DNA from: Blastopirellula marina DSM 3645
GTDB lineage: Bacteria; Planctomycetota; Planctomycetia; Pirellulales; Pirellulaceae
Direction: 5' to 3'
Assembly: GCF_000153105.1 (NCBI RefSeq)
Contig: NZ_CH672376.1
Coordinates: 1,128,817 to 1,192,816 of the forward strand
Length of the DNA stretch: 64,000 nucleotides
Shown here piece by piece: positions 1 through 12,170 of the stretch (position 1 is the stretch's first letter; every line of letters starts with the position of its first letter). Position numbers and translations under genes: made by a program. Under the pieces are notes generated by a model, which searched no databases, had not been told where the DNA came from, and worked only from the letters and a program-made list of their open reading frames with translations.

Positions 1-101
1 ACGCGACTCGTCCGATTGAGTTCCCGCATCTTAAATCGACGCCCCCTTGCGAGGCAAGGTGAACCGCAGCTTTGCTCCTTTCCATCCCTAGGTGTTATCG
101 C

Positions 102-848
102 ATGTCTTCGCTCGGTGATTTCTCGCATCAAGCCGCCGCTTACGGCACGTCGCGCCCCAGTTATCCGGCCGAATTTATTTCGCTGCTAGCGGAAAATGCA
201 GGCGTCGCGGCCGGCGATCCGGTCGTCGATTTGGGTGCAGGAACCGGAATCTCTTCCCACATTTTGGCCAACGCCGGCTTTCGCGTTACCGCGGTCGAGC
301 CGAACGAAGCGATGCGCAGTCAGGCCAACGTCGCCGGCGTTACCTGGGTCGACGGCACGTTTGACGCGACCGGCTTGCCCGATCAATCGCAGCGTTGGGC
401 GATCGCGGCGCAAGCGTTTCATTGGGCCCAGCCGCAGAGCGCACTACCAGAGATTCGCCGCATTCTGCAGCCGCAGCGAAAACTGACCCTGCTCTGGAAC
501 AACCGCGTTGCGGCGACCGGAACCACCGTAGGTTGGACGGAACATGCGATCCGCCGTCATGTGCCGGAATTCAGCGAGGCCTACCGCAACCGCGACTGGG
601 ATCAAACGCTCGAGTCGACTGGTGATTTTCAGTTCGTCGGTCGCAGCGAGACGAAGCATGCGGTGCTGATGTCGCCCCAGCGCTACCTGCAGCTGTGGCG
701 CAGTCACAACCGGTTGAGTCACATCGCCGGGCCAGAGCGGCTAGAAACGCTTTTGACGGAACTGGCCGAGTATCTAAAACGAGAAGAAGTGCCGCAGATC
801 GAAGTGGTTTATAAGTGCGAAGCTTGGACGGCCGAGCGTGTGGGGTAG
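102..848 (+). CDS. class I SAM-dependent methyltransferase
   Basis: A 248-aa protein with a Rossmann-type SAM site near residues 41-50 (VVDLGAGTGI) and the acidic residue that usually binds the SAM ribose about 16 residues later (VEPNEAM). It matches the small cytosolic methyltransferases annotated from the ubiE/Methyltransf_11 group; the substrate cannot be told. I chose ATG at 102, giving MSSLGDFS, because the ten residues upstream in the longer frame look non-coding. It faces a convergent DUF1559 gene across a strong hairpin. Family assignment is firm and the role is unknown. Confidence 0.85.
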   Translation: MSSLGDFSHQAAAYGTSRPSYPAEFISLLAENAGVAAGDPVVDLGAGTGISSHILANAGFRVTAVEPNEAMRSQANVAGVTWVDGTFDATGLPDQSQRWAIAAQAFHWAQPQSALPEIRRILQPQRKLTLLWNNRVAATGTTVGWTEHAIRRHVPEFSEAYRNRDWDQTLESTGDFQFVGRSETKHAVLMSPQRYLQLWRSHNRLSHIAGPERLETLLTELAEYLKREEVPQIEVVYKCEAWTAERVG

Positions 849-885
849 TGCAGTAATCATCGGGCCAAGGCCTGGCCGACAAATA

Positions 886-917
886 TGCGATCCGCCTGAA
901 GGTTTGGGCGGATCGCA
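886..917. terminator. bidirectional hairpin terminator
   Basis: A perfect 11-bp stem (TGCGATCCGCC / GGCGGATCGCA) with a 10-nt loop lies between two convergent genes. The right side is followed by TTCCGTTCTG and the other strand by TATTTG. T-runs are weak, but position and symmetry fit a shared terminator. Confidence 0.6.
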
Positions 918-935
918 TTCCGTTCTGTTAATCAC

Positions 936-1853
936 TTAAAACTCACCCAGAACTTCGCCTCCTTGCGTAGTCGAGAGCGCTCGCCAGGTATCAAGCTGGA
1001 TGTTCTCGGAGATGAACCGAGCCGAGCCGTCGCAGCGCAGCGCTTGCACGCCGCCGGGGTGCCGACTGCGTGAAGCCATCATGGTGGGATTGCTGGTCGA
1101 CGAAGCGGTGCAGGGGAGATTGGCCTGGGGATCGGTGTGGCAAGTGCCGTTGTAGGCGTCGGGCTGCGACGTGTTGGGGGGTAAATAGGTCGTGAACTGC
1201 GATGCGTCTCCCCACCAGGTGAAACCGCGCAGATCGGTTCCTTTGCCTTGCAGCACTTCGGATGCGAGCAGCGTGTTGGATGTGCCGTCCACGATATCGC
1301 GGAACCCGTAGAACTTGTCGAGGGTGCTGGAGTTTTGCGAGAACGGAGCTTTGCCAAAGGTAACGCCGTTCAGGGTCGCTTGCTGAGCGTATCCGGTGTT
1401 ACCGTAGTTGACGGCGTAGTTGTGTGAGGTCAGGTTCACCCCGCTGGTTGCGATCGGCGCGTTCGGTTCGTCGCTGGGGCAGGTCAGCGTAGCGATGCGC
1501 GTGCTGGTGACGTCGACGTTGGGCGCGCTGCTGTACCGATAGTCGGTGTCGTACATCTTCTGCTCATAGTTGTTGTACAAATTGCCCAATTCCATCTGCG
1601 GCAAGATCGCCAACTGCCAACTCCCCCAGCAGCAGCCGTTCACGCCGGCCGGCAGGTTGTTGTAGGTGTCGTGATAGGTGTGCATCGCCAAGCCGAGCTG
1701 CTTCAAGTTGTTCGAGCATTGCATCCGTCGCGCCGCTTCGCGGGCTTGCTGCACTGCCGGTAACAGCAGCGCGATCAAGACGCCGATAATTGCGATGACG
1801 ACTAACAGTTCGACCAAGGTGAACCCGCGTGTTTTGTGGTGCGGAAGAGTCAT
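936..1853 (-). CDS. DUF1559 pseudopilin-like protein
   Basis: A 305-aa protein that begins with a type IV pilin-like leader: G10 then FTLVE and a hydrophobic stretch ([19 protein letters not shown]). The usual [20 protein letters not shown] segment follows the first helix. Near the C-terminus is the family hallmark [17 protein letters not shown]. Prepilin peptidase would be expected to cut after G10, leaving an N-terminal helix in the inner membrane or a pseudopilus. DUF1559 proteins are strongly expanded in planctomycetes and their role is unproven. It is probably co-transcribed with the lipoprotein gene just upstream on the same strand (70 bp gap). Confidence 0.92.
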   Translation of the reverse strand: MTLPHHKTRGFTLVELLVVIAIIGVLIALLLPAVQQAREAARRMQCSNNLKQLGLAMHTYHDTYNNLPAGVNGCCWGSWQLAILPQMELGNLYNNYEQKMYDTDYRYSSAPNVDVTSTRIATLTCPSDEPNAPIATSGVNLTSHNYAVNYGNTGYAQQATLNGVTFGKAPFSQNSSTLDKFYGFRDIVDGTSNTLLASEVLQGKGTDLRGFTWWGDASQFTTYLPPNTSQPDAYNGTCHTDPQANLPCTASSTSNPTMMASRSRHPGGVQALRCDGSARFISENIQLDTWRALSTTQGGEVLGEF

Positions 1854-1923
1854 GGTTTTGGTTCCCGAATCGTAAAAAGAAAGGAGGAATGCGCGCTATG
1901 AGTTTTGTCGCGTCGCGGCGCCG

Positions 1924-2355
1924 TTAAGGAATCGCCAGGTCAAAACGATTTTCGCCGCCATCTTCGACGACCACGGTTTGAGCGCTTTTGGTGTTCCAAG
2001 CGGCGGGAACCCGTTCTTGGGGCTCACGACGCGACTCGCCGGGAGCTTCTCCTGCAGGCCAACCCAGGGTGGTCGGATCGGGGCTGTAAATCCGCACGGT
2101 ATAACTTCCCGGCGGCAAACCCCGTTGTCTCGAGATTGAGAACTCGCCGTTCTCAATCACGGCGCCGCCGCTTGTTCCTTGCGCCGAGTTTTGCGTTTCT
2201 AGTGAAATTGAGCCGCGATCTAGCGGCTGGCCTTTCAGCGTGACCGAGCCGGAGACCGGTTGTCGATTCAAGCTGTCTTGGGGCGATCCGCACCCCAGAA
2301 GGAACGGCAGCAGCCCAGCGGCGACTGCGCATCCAAATCGAAGACCACCATGCAT
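1924..2355 (-). CDS. small carboxypeptidase-regulatory-like lipoprotein
   Basis: A 143-aa predicted lipoprotein. ATG at 2355 gives a signal peptide ending in the lipobox LLGC and is preceded by a clear AGGAG five bases upstream; the longer frame upstream is not needed. The mature part begins with VSGSVTLKGQPLDRGSI, the beta-sandwich pattern of carboxypeptidase-regulatory-like domains often found beside DUF1559 genes. Here it lies upstream of its DUF1559 partner, the reverse of the two other pairs in this window. Function is unknown; a periplasmic or envelope location is inferred from the lipobox. Confidence 0.85.
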   Translation of the reverse strand: MHGGLRFGCAVAAGLLPFLLGCGSPQDSLNRQPVSGSVTLKGQPLDRGSISLETQNSAQGTSGGAVIENGEFSISRQRGLPPGSYTVRIYSPDPTTLGWPAGEAPGESRREPQERVPAAWNTKSAQTVVVEDGGENRFDLAIP

Positions 2356-2772
2356 AAATGCACTCCTGGAAAAGATAGAATGTATGGATTGCACGATGAG
2401 GGCGATATCGCAAGTGTCCGCCGCTGATAGGGACCTGTCTAAAGGGCGTGGGGCGGCTCGATTAGATGTCACGATATATCAGCTTTTGCTATTCTTCCAT
2501 AGAATGCTGGGTCAGGCCAGCCATTTCATCTCCGCTTCTGACAATTTCTTGTCAATCCGCTCGGGAAATAGCCACGGGACCAGTCTAGCGCGGGGACGAA
2601 TATTCAAGCAGGGGAAAACGCTTGCTCCTGGAAGGAGATTGTTCCCGGCCCATTCGGATGGACATCTTGCTCAGGTTGTGGCACAACAACATTGCATCCT
2701 TGCCAAACGAAGTTCGATTTCAACCTTGCTGGCGCTGTCGCGGTCGCCGCCCAACACGGAAAATAAAGTGCT
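2356..2772. other. 417-bp intergenic region, divergent promoters expected
   Basis: The region separates the divergent lipoprotein and membrane-protein genes, so both promoters should lie here. I found no convincing -35/-10 pair, no repeat and no believable ORF; the open frames crossing it do not look like proteins. Confidence 0.4.
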
Positions 2773-4260
2773 GTGGCTACTCGCTCTTTCAACCCGGCGG
2801 TCGATATCGCGAACATGCTGGTCCAACCGGCGGAATCTAAGTTTTGGGCCGGTCTGACGAAGCTGCAGTACGGCATGTTGGTCGTTTGCGTCAGTGCTCA
2901 AACGGCGACGATTCTTTTTACTTGGCCGCTCTGGCAGGTGCGCCAGGCGCCGGTTCATTTGCCGCTGATCGATCTGCCGCAGATCCCGTTTGGATTTTGG
3001 TTGCTGGCGACGCTCGTCGTGATGTTGCTTCGCCCGCGATTCGGTTTGGGGATTCATGTCACGACTCTCTTGATCTCGTTTGTTTTCGATCAGTTTCGGA
3101 CGCAGCCGCAGTTTATCGCGACGGCGGTGTTGATGGCCGCGACTGTGGACGAGCGCGGGCTGCGTTTGGTGCGCTGGTTTCTCGCTTCGCTCTGGACCTG
3201 GGCCGGGCTGCACAAGTTGCTCTCGCCTGATTGGTTCAGTTTTAACGCTTGGAATATGACGTCATCACTCGGGCTCGATCCAACCGAGTTCGGCGAAGCT
3301 TTCGGTTGGTGCGTGGGGCTGGGAGAGTTGAGCGTCGGTTTACTGGCGATCTTGCGTCCCCACTGGGCGGCGATCCCCTGCGCGCTGATGCATGTGGGGA
3401 TTGTGCTCTTCCTCTCGCCGCTGGCGTATGACTGGAACTATAGCGTCATCCCTTGGAATCTTTGCACAGCCGTCGTCGGTTGCTGGTTGTTGGCCAGCGT
3501 TCCGCAGCGGTTGCCGGAGGTCGGTTGGGAGTGGGCCGCCGCGGCCGTAATGCTGATCTATCCGGCCGGATTCTACGTTGGCTGGGTCGATCATGGCGTC
3601 GCCAGCGTGCTGTATTCCGGCAACTTGCCCGACGCGCTGATCACCTCGGAGTCAGGTCTTGAACTGGTGGAAGGTTGGGGAGACTTGAACGTGCCGTTTC
3701 CGAACGAGCGGCGATTGCTGCGGCAGTATTTCGCGCTGTCGGCTCCGCCTGGCTCGAAGTTGCATATCGCCGATACGCGGTATGCGCTGGACGATTTGTA
3801 CTATGTCAAAAAGCCGGACGGCCAGATTGCTCTGATCACGCTCGACGAGTTTCACGCGGATGCGCCTGGAGTCGTCGCCGGCGTCGGGCTGGACGATCAG
3901 CACTCCGTTTTTCTGTTAGGAAACCGAGGCGTAGTGATGTTAAAGCGAACCGAACACGCGCCGATCTATGCCGCCCGAATCGAGCCGGACGTCTATCGCG
4001 CCGACTTACTGCGACTGTTGGCCGGTCTACCCAATCTAGAACAGCTGGATCTGTCTGGCTGTGCGATTACCGACGCGGATCTGCAGCAACTGCCGATCAT
4101 GCCGAAGCTGGAAGGGATCGGATTGGCCGATACCAAGATTTCGGACGCCGGCTTAAACGCTTTGTTGCGGCAACCAAAGCTGACCTATGTCGAAAGCGAA
4201 GGATCGTTGATCACGCCTGCGCGGCTAGAGGATTTTGAGCGGAAGCGAATGCAGCCCTGA
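2773..4260 (+). CDS. polytopic membrane protein with C-terminal leucine-rich repeats
   Basis: A 495-aa protein. The first two thirds hold about eight hydrophobic segments, beginning near residue 33 and continuing to about residue 270, with a WTWAGLHKLLSPDWF motif reminiscent of HTTM/DoxX-like proteins. The last ~100 residues are LRRs of the planctomycete type (LEQLDLSGCAITDADL, then LEGIGLADTKISDAGL). The GTG at 2773 has only a weak Shine-Dalgarno, and an internal ATG at 2815 is an alternative start. It ends 10 bp from the convergent neighbour. A membrane location is likely; function is unknown. The HTTM link is tentative. Confidence 0.75.
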   Translation: MATRSFNPAVDIANMLVQPAESKFWAGLTKLQYGMLVVCVSAQTATILFTWPLWQVRQAPVHLPLIDLPQIPFGFWLLATLVVMLLRPRFGLGIHVTTLLISFVFDQFRTQPQFIATAVLMAATVDERGLRLVRWFLASLWTWAGLHKLLSPDWFSFNAWNMTSSLGLDPTEFGEAFGWCVGLGELSVGLLAILRPHWAAIPCALMHVGIVLFLSPLAYDWNYSVIPWNLCTAVVGCWLLASVPQRLPEVGWEWAAAAVMLIYPAGFYVGWVDHGVASVLYSGNLPDALITSESGLELVEGWGDLNVPFPNERRLLRQYFALSAPPGSKLHIADTRYALDDLYYVKKPDGQIALITLDEFHADAPGVVAGVGLDDQHSVFLLGNRGVVMLKRTEHAPIYAARIEPDVYRADLLRLLAGLPNLEQLDLSGCAITDADLQQLPIMPKLEGIGLADTKISDAGLNALLRQPKLTYVESEGSLITPARLEDFERKRMQP

Positions 4261-4270
4261 TGGAGTCGCT

Positions 4271-5245
4271 CTAATAAAACCGGACCGAGACCCCGCTGCC
4301 GACAAACAAGTCATCGGCGGCGTCGTTCAGGCCGCCGCCGATGCGGATGTCCCACTGGATGTTGTCGCTGATCAGATAAGTGAAGCCGCCGTTGAGATAA
4401 TGTTCCGGCAGCATCGTCTCGGCGCCGTGGGGGAAGAGAGCGTACCATTCGGTATAGCCGCCCAGTTTGTCAGTCAGTGAATAACCGATCGTCCATGACT
4501 GGGCCCACTCGGTATAGACGTCGTTGGTTTCTTCATCGACGGCCGAATTAAACTGCGTGCTGCCGGCGGTCGAAATGGTCTCGCACAGGTCCCAGCCGTA
4601 GAGCCAGTTCAGCCCCGGCAGTACGCGGTCCGCAGTCATCTCGTCGGCGCCGGTTGGAACGACCATCTGCGGGATCAACGCTGTCTCGGGCAGGATTCCT
4701 TCTTGCGGCGTCAGGCCAATTTTGAAGCCCAAGTACAAGTCTTCGCTGCCGACGATGTCGTCCAATTCGCTCGATTGATGGCCGTAGTTCCACGCGATGC
4801 GAAACTCGAGCCAATCGGCCCAAACGCCGTAACGCAGTAGCGTCTCTGGATAGGAATGCGAATCGGTGGTCGTGGTTCCATCGTTGTCATGGATGTACGT
4901 ATAGCCCATTTCAATTTGGGCGACGCCGCGGCCGACGGTCGAACTTGCTTCGGTAAAATCAGGGCGGTCGGTCACCAGCGGCTCGTCAAGATTGGGCCCG
5001 CCGGTGAAGCTTGTTCCATAGCTCCACTGCATCAGCGCGCCGCGCCGTTGGCACGCGCAGGGACCATAAGTACGGACGATGTTAGCGGCCGAATCGCAGG
5101 GGTCAAAACAGGTCCCGCTCAAGCAAGAACGGAACGCGGCGTGGGACGTATCGTCGGCGTGAACTTCGCGTCCCCACAGGCAGCAACCCAGCGCGAGCGC
5201 AAGGGAAACCCGTTTCCAGCGTGGGAAAGTAGATGGACGCGACAT
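4271..5245 (-). CDS. putative outer-membrane transporter-like protein
   Basis: A 324-aa exported protein. From ATG at 5245 it has a short signal sequence (VSLALALGCCLWG, then an alanine-rich cut site before DDTSHAAF), followed by a cysteine-rich patch (SCLSGTCFDPC, GPCACQRR). The body starts DRPDFTEASSTVGRGVAQIEMG, the opening seen in 'transporter' proteins of the phenol-degradation MetA-like outer-membrane family. It continues with alternating aromatic strands and ends in an aromatic residue (SVRFY), typical of beta-barrels. Substrate is unknown. It is convergent with the membrane-LRR gene. Confidence 0.72.
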   Translation of the reverse strand: MSRPSTFPRWKRVSLALALGCCLWGREVHADDTSHAAFRSCLSGTCFDPCDSAANIVRTYGPCACQRRGALMQWSYGTSFTGGPNLDEPLVTDRPDFTEASSTVGRGVAQIEMGYTYIHDNDGTTTTDSHSYPETLLRYGVWADWLEFRIAWNYGHQSSELDDIVGSEDLYLGFKIGLTPQEGILPETALIPQMVVPTGADEMTADRVLPGLNWLYGWDLCETISTAGSTQFNSAVDEETNDVYTEWAQSWTIGYSLTDKLGGYTEWYALFPHGAETMLPEHYLNGGFTYLISDNIQWDIRIGGGLNDAADDLFVGSGVSVRFY

Positions 5246-5412
5246 GCTGACAGTCCTGCAAGGAGACCAAGTCGAAGCGATGCGGACGACGTGCCGGCGC
5301 ATTTCAACTTCAGTCGCTGAGCTTGCAGTTAGTATCGGCGAGCCCTTCGCTTTTGATTGATCAAAGCGGGGGTTTCTTCGGTTGTCGCTAGCAAGTCGGA
5401 TCGTCGTTCCAT

Positions 5413-5844
5413 TCAGTCACGCATCTCGATCTGGAAGTGATTCTTCTCTCCCTGTTTCACCTCAGCCGTGATTCCGCTGGTGGAGAAGCTCATATATTTC
5501 TCGGGAATAAGCGACTTGGGCGCCAGCATTTCTGTATCGGGTTGGACCGGCGCGGCGATTCCGGCGTCATGTTCGGTCGCATTGATCAGCACTTCATGCA
5601 TGCCCAGGATTGCGCCATCTCCATTGCGGTAAGTCGTCAAAGTGAAGCTGCCGTCCGTCTGAATCACGCCGGTCGCAGGCGAACCGGCTTTCGGACGAAA
5701 GCTAACGGTGCCGTAAGGAAGCGGTTTACCGTTGTAGAGAACTTGGCCGGTCGCCGGCGCTGTCTCGAGTCCGTTACCACCACCGCAGCCGCAGAGCAAA
5801 ATGCAGAGGCCGACCCCTGCCGCTATTCGATCGAATCGATACAT
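5413..5844 (-). CDS. small lipoprotein paired with DUF1559
   Basis: A 143-aa predicted lipoprotein whose signal ends in LLCGCGGG. ATG at 5844 follows a GGAGAA ribosome site; the 28-codon extension upstream lacks signal-peptide character. The mature protein opens ATGQVLYNGKPLPYGTVSF, the same fold pattern as the lipoproteins at 1924 and 15971. It lies 61 bp downstream of a DUF1559 gene on the same strand and is probably co-transcribed with it. Role unknown. Confidence 0.85.
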   Translation of the reverse strand: MYRFDRIAAGVGLCILLCGCGGGNGLETAPATGQVLYNGKPLPYGTVSFRPKAGSPATGVIQTDGSFTLTTYRNGDGAILGMHEVLINATEHDAGIAAPVQPDTEMLAPKSLIPEKYMSFSTSGITAEVKQGEKNHFQIEMRD

Positions 5845-5905
5845 CGTATTCTCCGTGGACAATCGTCTCTCGCCGGTCAGACAACAACGGCGTGTTGCAT
5901 CAGCG

Positions 5906-6814
5906 CTAAGGAAGCTGAGCAGTTTCACCGCCGTTGATCGTCGCTAACGAACGATAGACGTCAAAGTCGATCGTCTCTGGCAGAAAGTGAACGCTGGCGT
6001 CCGCCACGGCAAAATTGACTCCGCCTGGATGCAGGCTGGTGAAGGGCAAATGGTTGAATTTGACCCCGTCCAAGCGATCGCGTCGTGAATTGATGGTGTC
6101 TTGATAGATCGCCTTCGTGCTGTAGAAGGCCTGGTTGGTTAAGCTCCCAATTACCCAGACGCGGACGTTACCAGGAAAGCCGCCGTTGGTCCCTGATTTA
6201 TCACGATGAGTATATTCGCCGATCATCACCGTGTTGCTGAGGCCATCGGTCACTTTCGCCGCACGACGTGACCCGTCAATGCGAAAAACGCCGTTGCTAG
6301 GGAACTTCCCGTGATTCGACTCCGTGAGATCTTGATCCAAGGCCGCATTGTTGTAATAGACGCCGCCCACAGCCTGGTAAGTAAACATCGCACCGTCCGC
6401 ATAAGCCGTCGTTGAAGTGTTGACCGGCAGCCCATCAAAGCTGGGACAGTAGAAGGCGCTGACTTGCGCCTTGCGAACCGTCGCGTTCTGCGAAGCGTCC
6501 GGCGACTTCGTGAAGTCGTACTTCTCGTAGAGTGCAGTCTGTTCTAGAAACGGCAGAATTGCGACCGCGAAACTATGCGAATTCCACGTGCTAGTCGCTG
6601 CGATGTAAAACGCGCCGGGGGGTAAATTCTCGGAATAGGTGTCCATGTAGTTGTGACAAGCCAATCCCATTTGCTTGAGATTGTTGCTGCACTGCATCCG
6701 CCGAGCCGCTTCGCGGGCCTGTTGGACGGCCGGCAGCAACAGCGCAATTAAGACGCCGATGATCGCAATCACGACCAGCAGCTCGACCAGAGTAAATCCT
6801 CGCGTTTTGCGCAT
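5906..6814 (-). CDS. DUF1559 pseudopilin-like protein
   Basis: A 302-aa protein. ATG at 6814 gives [20 protein letters not shown], a prepilin-type cleavage site after G6 with E11 at the +5 position, and is preceded by AGGAG at 8-nt spacing. The upstream extension in frame is discarded. The DUF1559 body includes the [18 protein letters not shown] block and the C-terminal LHPGGVNFAVADASVHFL. Its likely operon partner is the lipoprotein at 5413. Family expansion in planctomycetes is well known; function remains unresolved. Confidence 0.92.
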   Translation of the reverse strand: MRKTRGFTLVELLVVIAIIGVLIALLLPAVQQAREAARRMQCSNNLKQMGLACHNYMDTYSENLPPGAFYIAATSTWNSHSFAVAILPFLEQTALYEKYDFTKSPDASQNATVRKAQVSAFYCPSFDGLPVNTSTTAYADGAMFTYQAVGGVYYNNAALDQDLTESNHGKFPSNGVFRIDGSRRAAKVTDGLSNTVMIGEYTHRDKSGTNGGFPGNVRVWVIGSLTNQAFYSTKAIYQDTINSRRDRLDGVKFNHLPFTSLHPGGVNFAVADASVHFLPETIDFDVYRSLATINGGETAQLP

Positions 6815-7157
6815 CAGGGAGACTCCTGCAAGAATGGATAAATGAGGGAGAAAAGTAATCGCCGATGATATGGATAAGAGCTTGCTGCGCTGGGAAATGT
6901 TTGTAGAGATAATCCCTAGCAATTAGACCCCAGACAAAAAAATAAGCCCAATAGCGGGGTGTGGAAAAAAACGCCACACTAACGGGATATTAGGGCGATT
7001 GTATCCGGCTTGGCTTATGCGCTAAATAGATGACGATAGAAAATACAGAAAATAGTTCAGTAGAATGGAGCCTCTGTGCGGATCGATGGACGTTCTAGCG
7101 AATCACTGGGGCGGTTTCGCGAATCCAGACGCCCGACAGACTAAGCAACGTCGCCGC
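6815..7157. other. 343-bp intergenic region with a small hairpin
   Basis: This is the upstream region of the DUF1559 gene and the downstream side of the metallo-hydrolase gene, both on the minus strand. It is AT-rich compared with its surroundings. A 6-bp inverted repeat (GTGTGG at 6959, CCACAC at 6974) encloses an A-run that reads as a T-run on the minus strand, possibly a weak terminator. I see no gene. Confidence 0.4.
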
Positions 7158-7973
7158 TTAAGAGAGCGGGATCTCTTGTCGATCGTACGCTAGTTGCATG
7201 TGGTCAGGCAGCTTGGCGTTCGTCTCTTGATGATCCATGCGGCAGGAGATATGGGTAAAATAGGTCTGCTTGGCGCCTATTTTTTCGGCCATCGCGACCG
7301 CTTCGTCGAGCGAAAAGTGGGTCGGATGAGGATCGAAGCGGAGCGCGTCGAGGATCAGCACGTCGAGACCTTGCAGCAGCGCAAAACTCTCTGCGGGAAT
7401 CTCATTGGTGTCGGTGCAGTAGGCGACATTGCCGATCCGGAAGCCGAGGACTTCAAAGCGGGGGCCATGTTTCAGGCGAATCGGCGTTACTTGGGCGCCG
7501 AGTACGGTAAACGGGTTGAGGCCGATACGTTGGAACTCTAGCGCCGGCGTCGCGCCGACATGGGTCGGAGTTATCTCTGAGAATGCGTAGCTAAAAGCGG
7601 CCCGAATTTGCCGCTCTACGTTCGGTTCGCAATAGAGCGGGACCCCGTGTCCAAGATAGAACTGAAATACGCGGAGGTCATCCAGTCCATAGAGGTGATC
7701 GGCATGTTGGTGGGTGTAGGCGACGGCGTGAACGATGCCGATCTCTTCGCGCAGCAGTTGGGAACGCATGTCTGGCGGAGTGTCCACCAACAGATTTCCT
7801 TCGGGAAGGCCCCAAATGACCGAGCAGCGCATCCGCTTGTTGTGCGGATCGCGGCTAGTACAGACGGGGCAACCGCAGCCGATCGCCGGCACTCCGACTG
7901 AGGTGCCTGTCCCGAGCAGGATCAATTTCCCGCGAATATCGCGAGTTTTTACTGGTTTGACGACGGAGTTCAA
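7158..7973 (-). CDS. PhnP/RNase Z-like MBL-fold metal-dependent hydrolase
   Basis: A 271-aa metallo-beta-lactamase-fold protein. It has the opening GTGTSVGVPAIGCGCPVC (residues 21-38, cysteine-rich as in PhnP-type proteins) and the metal motif H88-Q-H90-A-D92-H93. Later histidines (LKHGPR, THISCRMDH) and D in YCTDTNEIP complete the expected metal set. PhnP itself is a cyclic-phosphate phosphodiesterase, and related proteins in many phyla have no assigned substrate. No phosphonate genes are nearby, so only the fold and likely phosphodiesterase chemistry are supported. It is transcribed away from secA. Confidence 0.85.
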   Translation of the reverse strand: MNSVVKPVKTRDIRGKLILLGTGTSVGVPAIGCGCPVCTSRDPHNKRMRCSVIWGLPEGNLLVDTPPDMRSQLLREEIGIVHAVAYTHQHADHLYGLDDLRVFQFYLGHGVPLYCEPNVERQIRAAFSYAFSEITPTHVGATPALEFQRIGLNPFTVLGAQVTPIRLKHGPRFEVLGFRIGNVAYCTDTNEIPAESFALLQGLDVLILDALRFDPHPTHFSLDEAVAMAEKIGAKQTYFTHISCRMDHQETNAKLPDHMQLAYDRQEIPLS

Positions 7974-8325
7974 AGCGGCGACGACCTAAGGTGTTGAGGA
8001 AACAAGCGTTTGGGCAAGTCGCTCAGCGTTCGACAAGCTGGACTGGATGATTGTTTCGGTCCTGGAGTCGGTTTTCAACCGCAGGACCGTCGATCCGACC
8101 GATCTTCAGGCAGTTGCAAGATTTGGCGATCAAGATTGACCGATTTTCAGCGAACAGCCCTAATGGCCCCGATCGAAGCGCGGTTGACCGAGTGGTATAA
8201 TCCTTATAAGCTACCCAGCGGAAAGGGTTTGCGCACATTTTGCCGGCGAAATTCGTGTCTTCTTCCGGACGTTTTCGCATCTGGCCTTTCCCTCCTTTTT
8301 AGACCCGACATAAGCAAAGCGACCG
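7974..8325. other. 352-bp divergent upstream region of secA
   Basis: The stretch separates the MBL-fold gene (minus) from secA (plus). A TATAAT lies at 8196-8201, but the base run 17 bp upstream (TCGAAG) is a poor -35. A TTGACC at 8184 with TATAAG at 8205 has a short 15-bp spacer. Either could serve secA; neither is convincing. No ORF or repeat was recognised. Confidence 0.3.
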
Positions 8326-12036
<3,711 letters not shown>

Positions 12037-12057
12037 CATACCTGCCGACAAACAGAG

Positions 12058-12081
12058 AGCGGAGCCTGCCGGCGCTCCGCT
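12058..12081 (+). terminator. hairpin after secA
   Basis: An 8-bp perfect stem AGCGGAGC / GCTCCGCT with an 8-nt loop starts about 20 bp after the secA stop, followed by TTCGGTTCC rather than a clean T-run. A terminator or attenuating hairpin is plausible. Confidence 0.45.
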
Positions 12082-12170
12082 TTCGGTTCCCCCCTTTGAC
12101 GCGTCGCTAGAACTGCTCGCCCCGTCGCGTCGCCGCTGTGCAATGAGACGGGCCCGGGAAAGGATTCCCC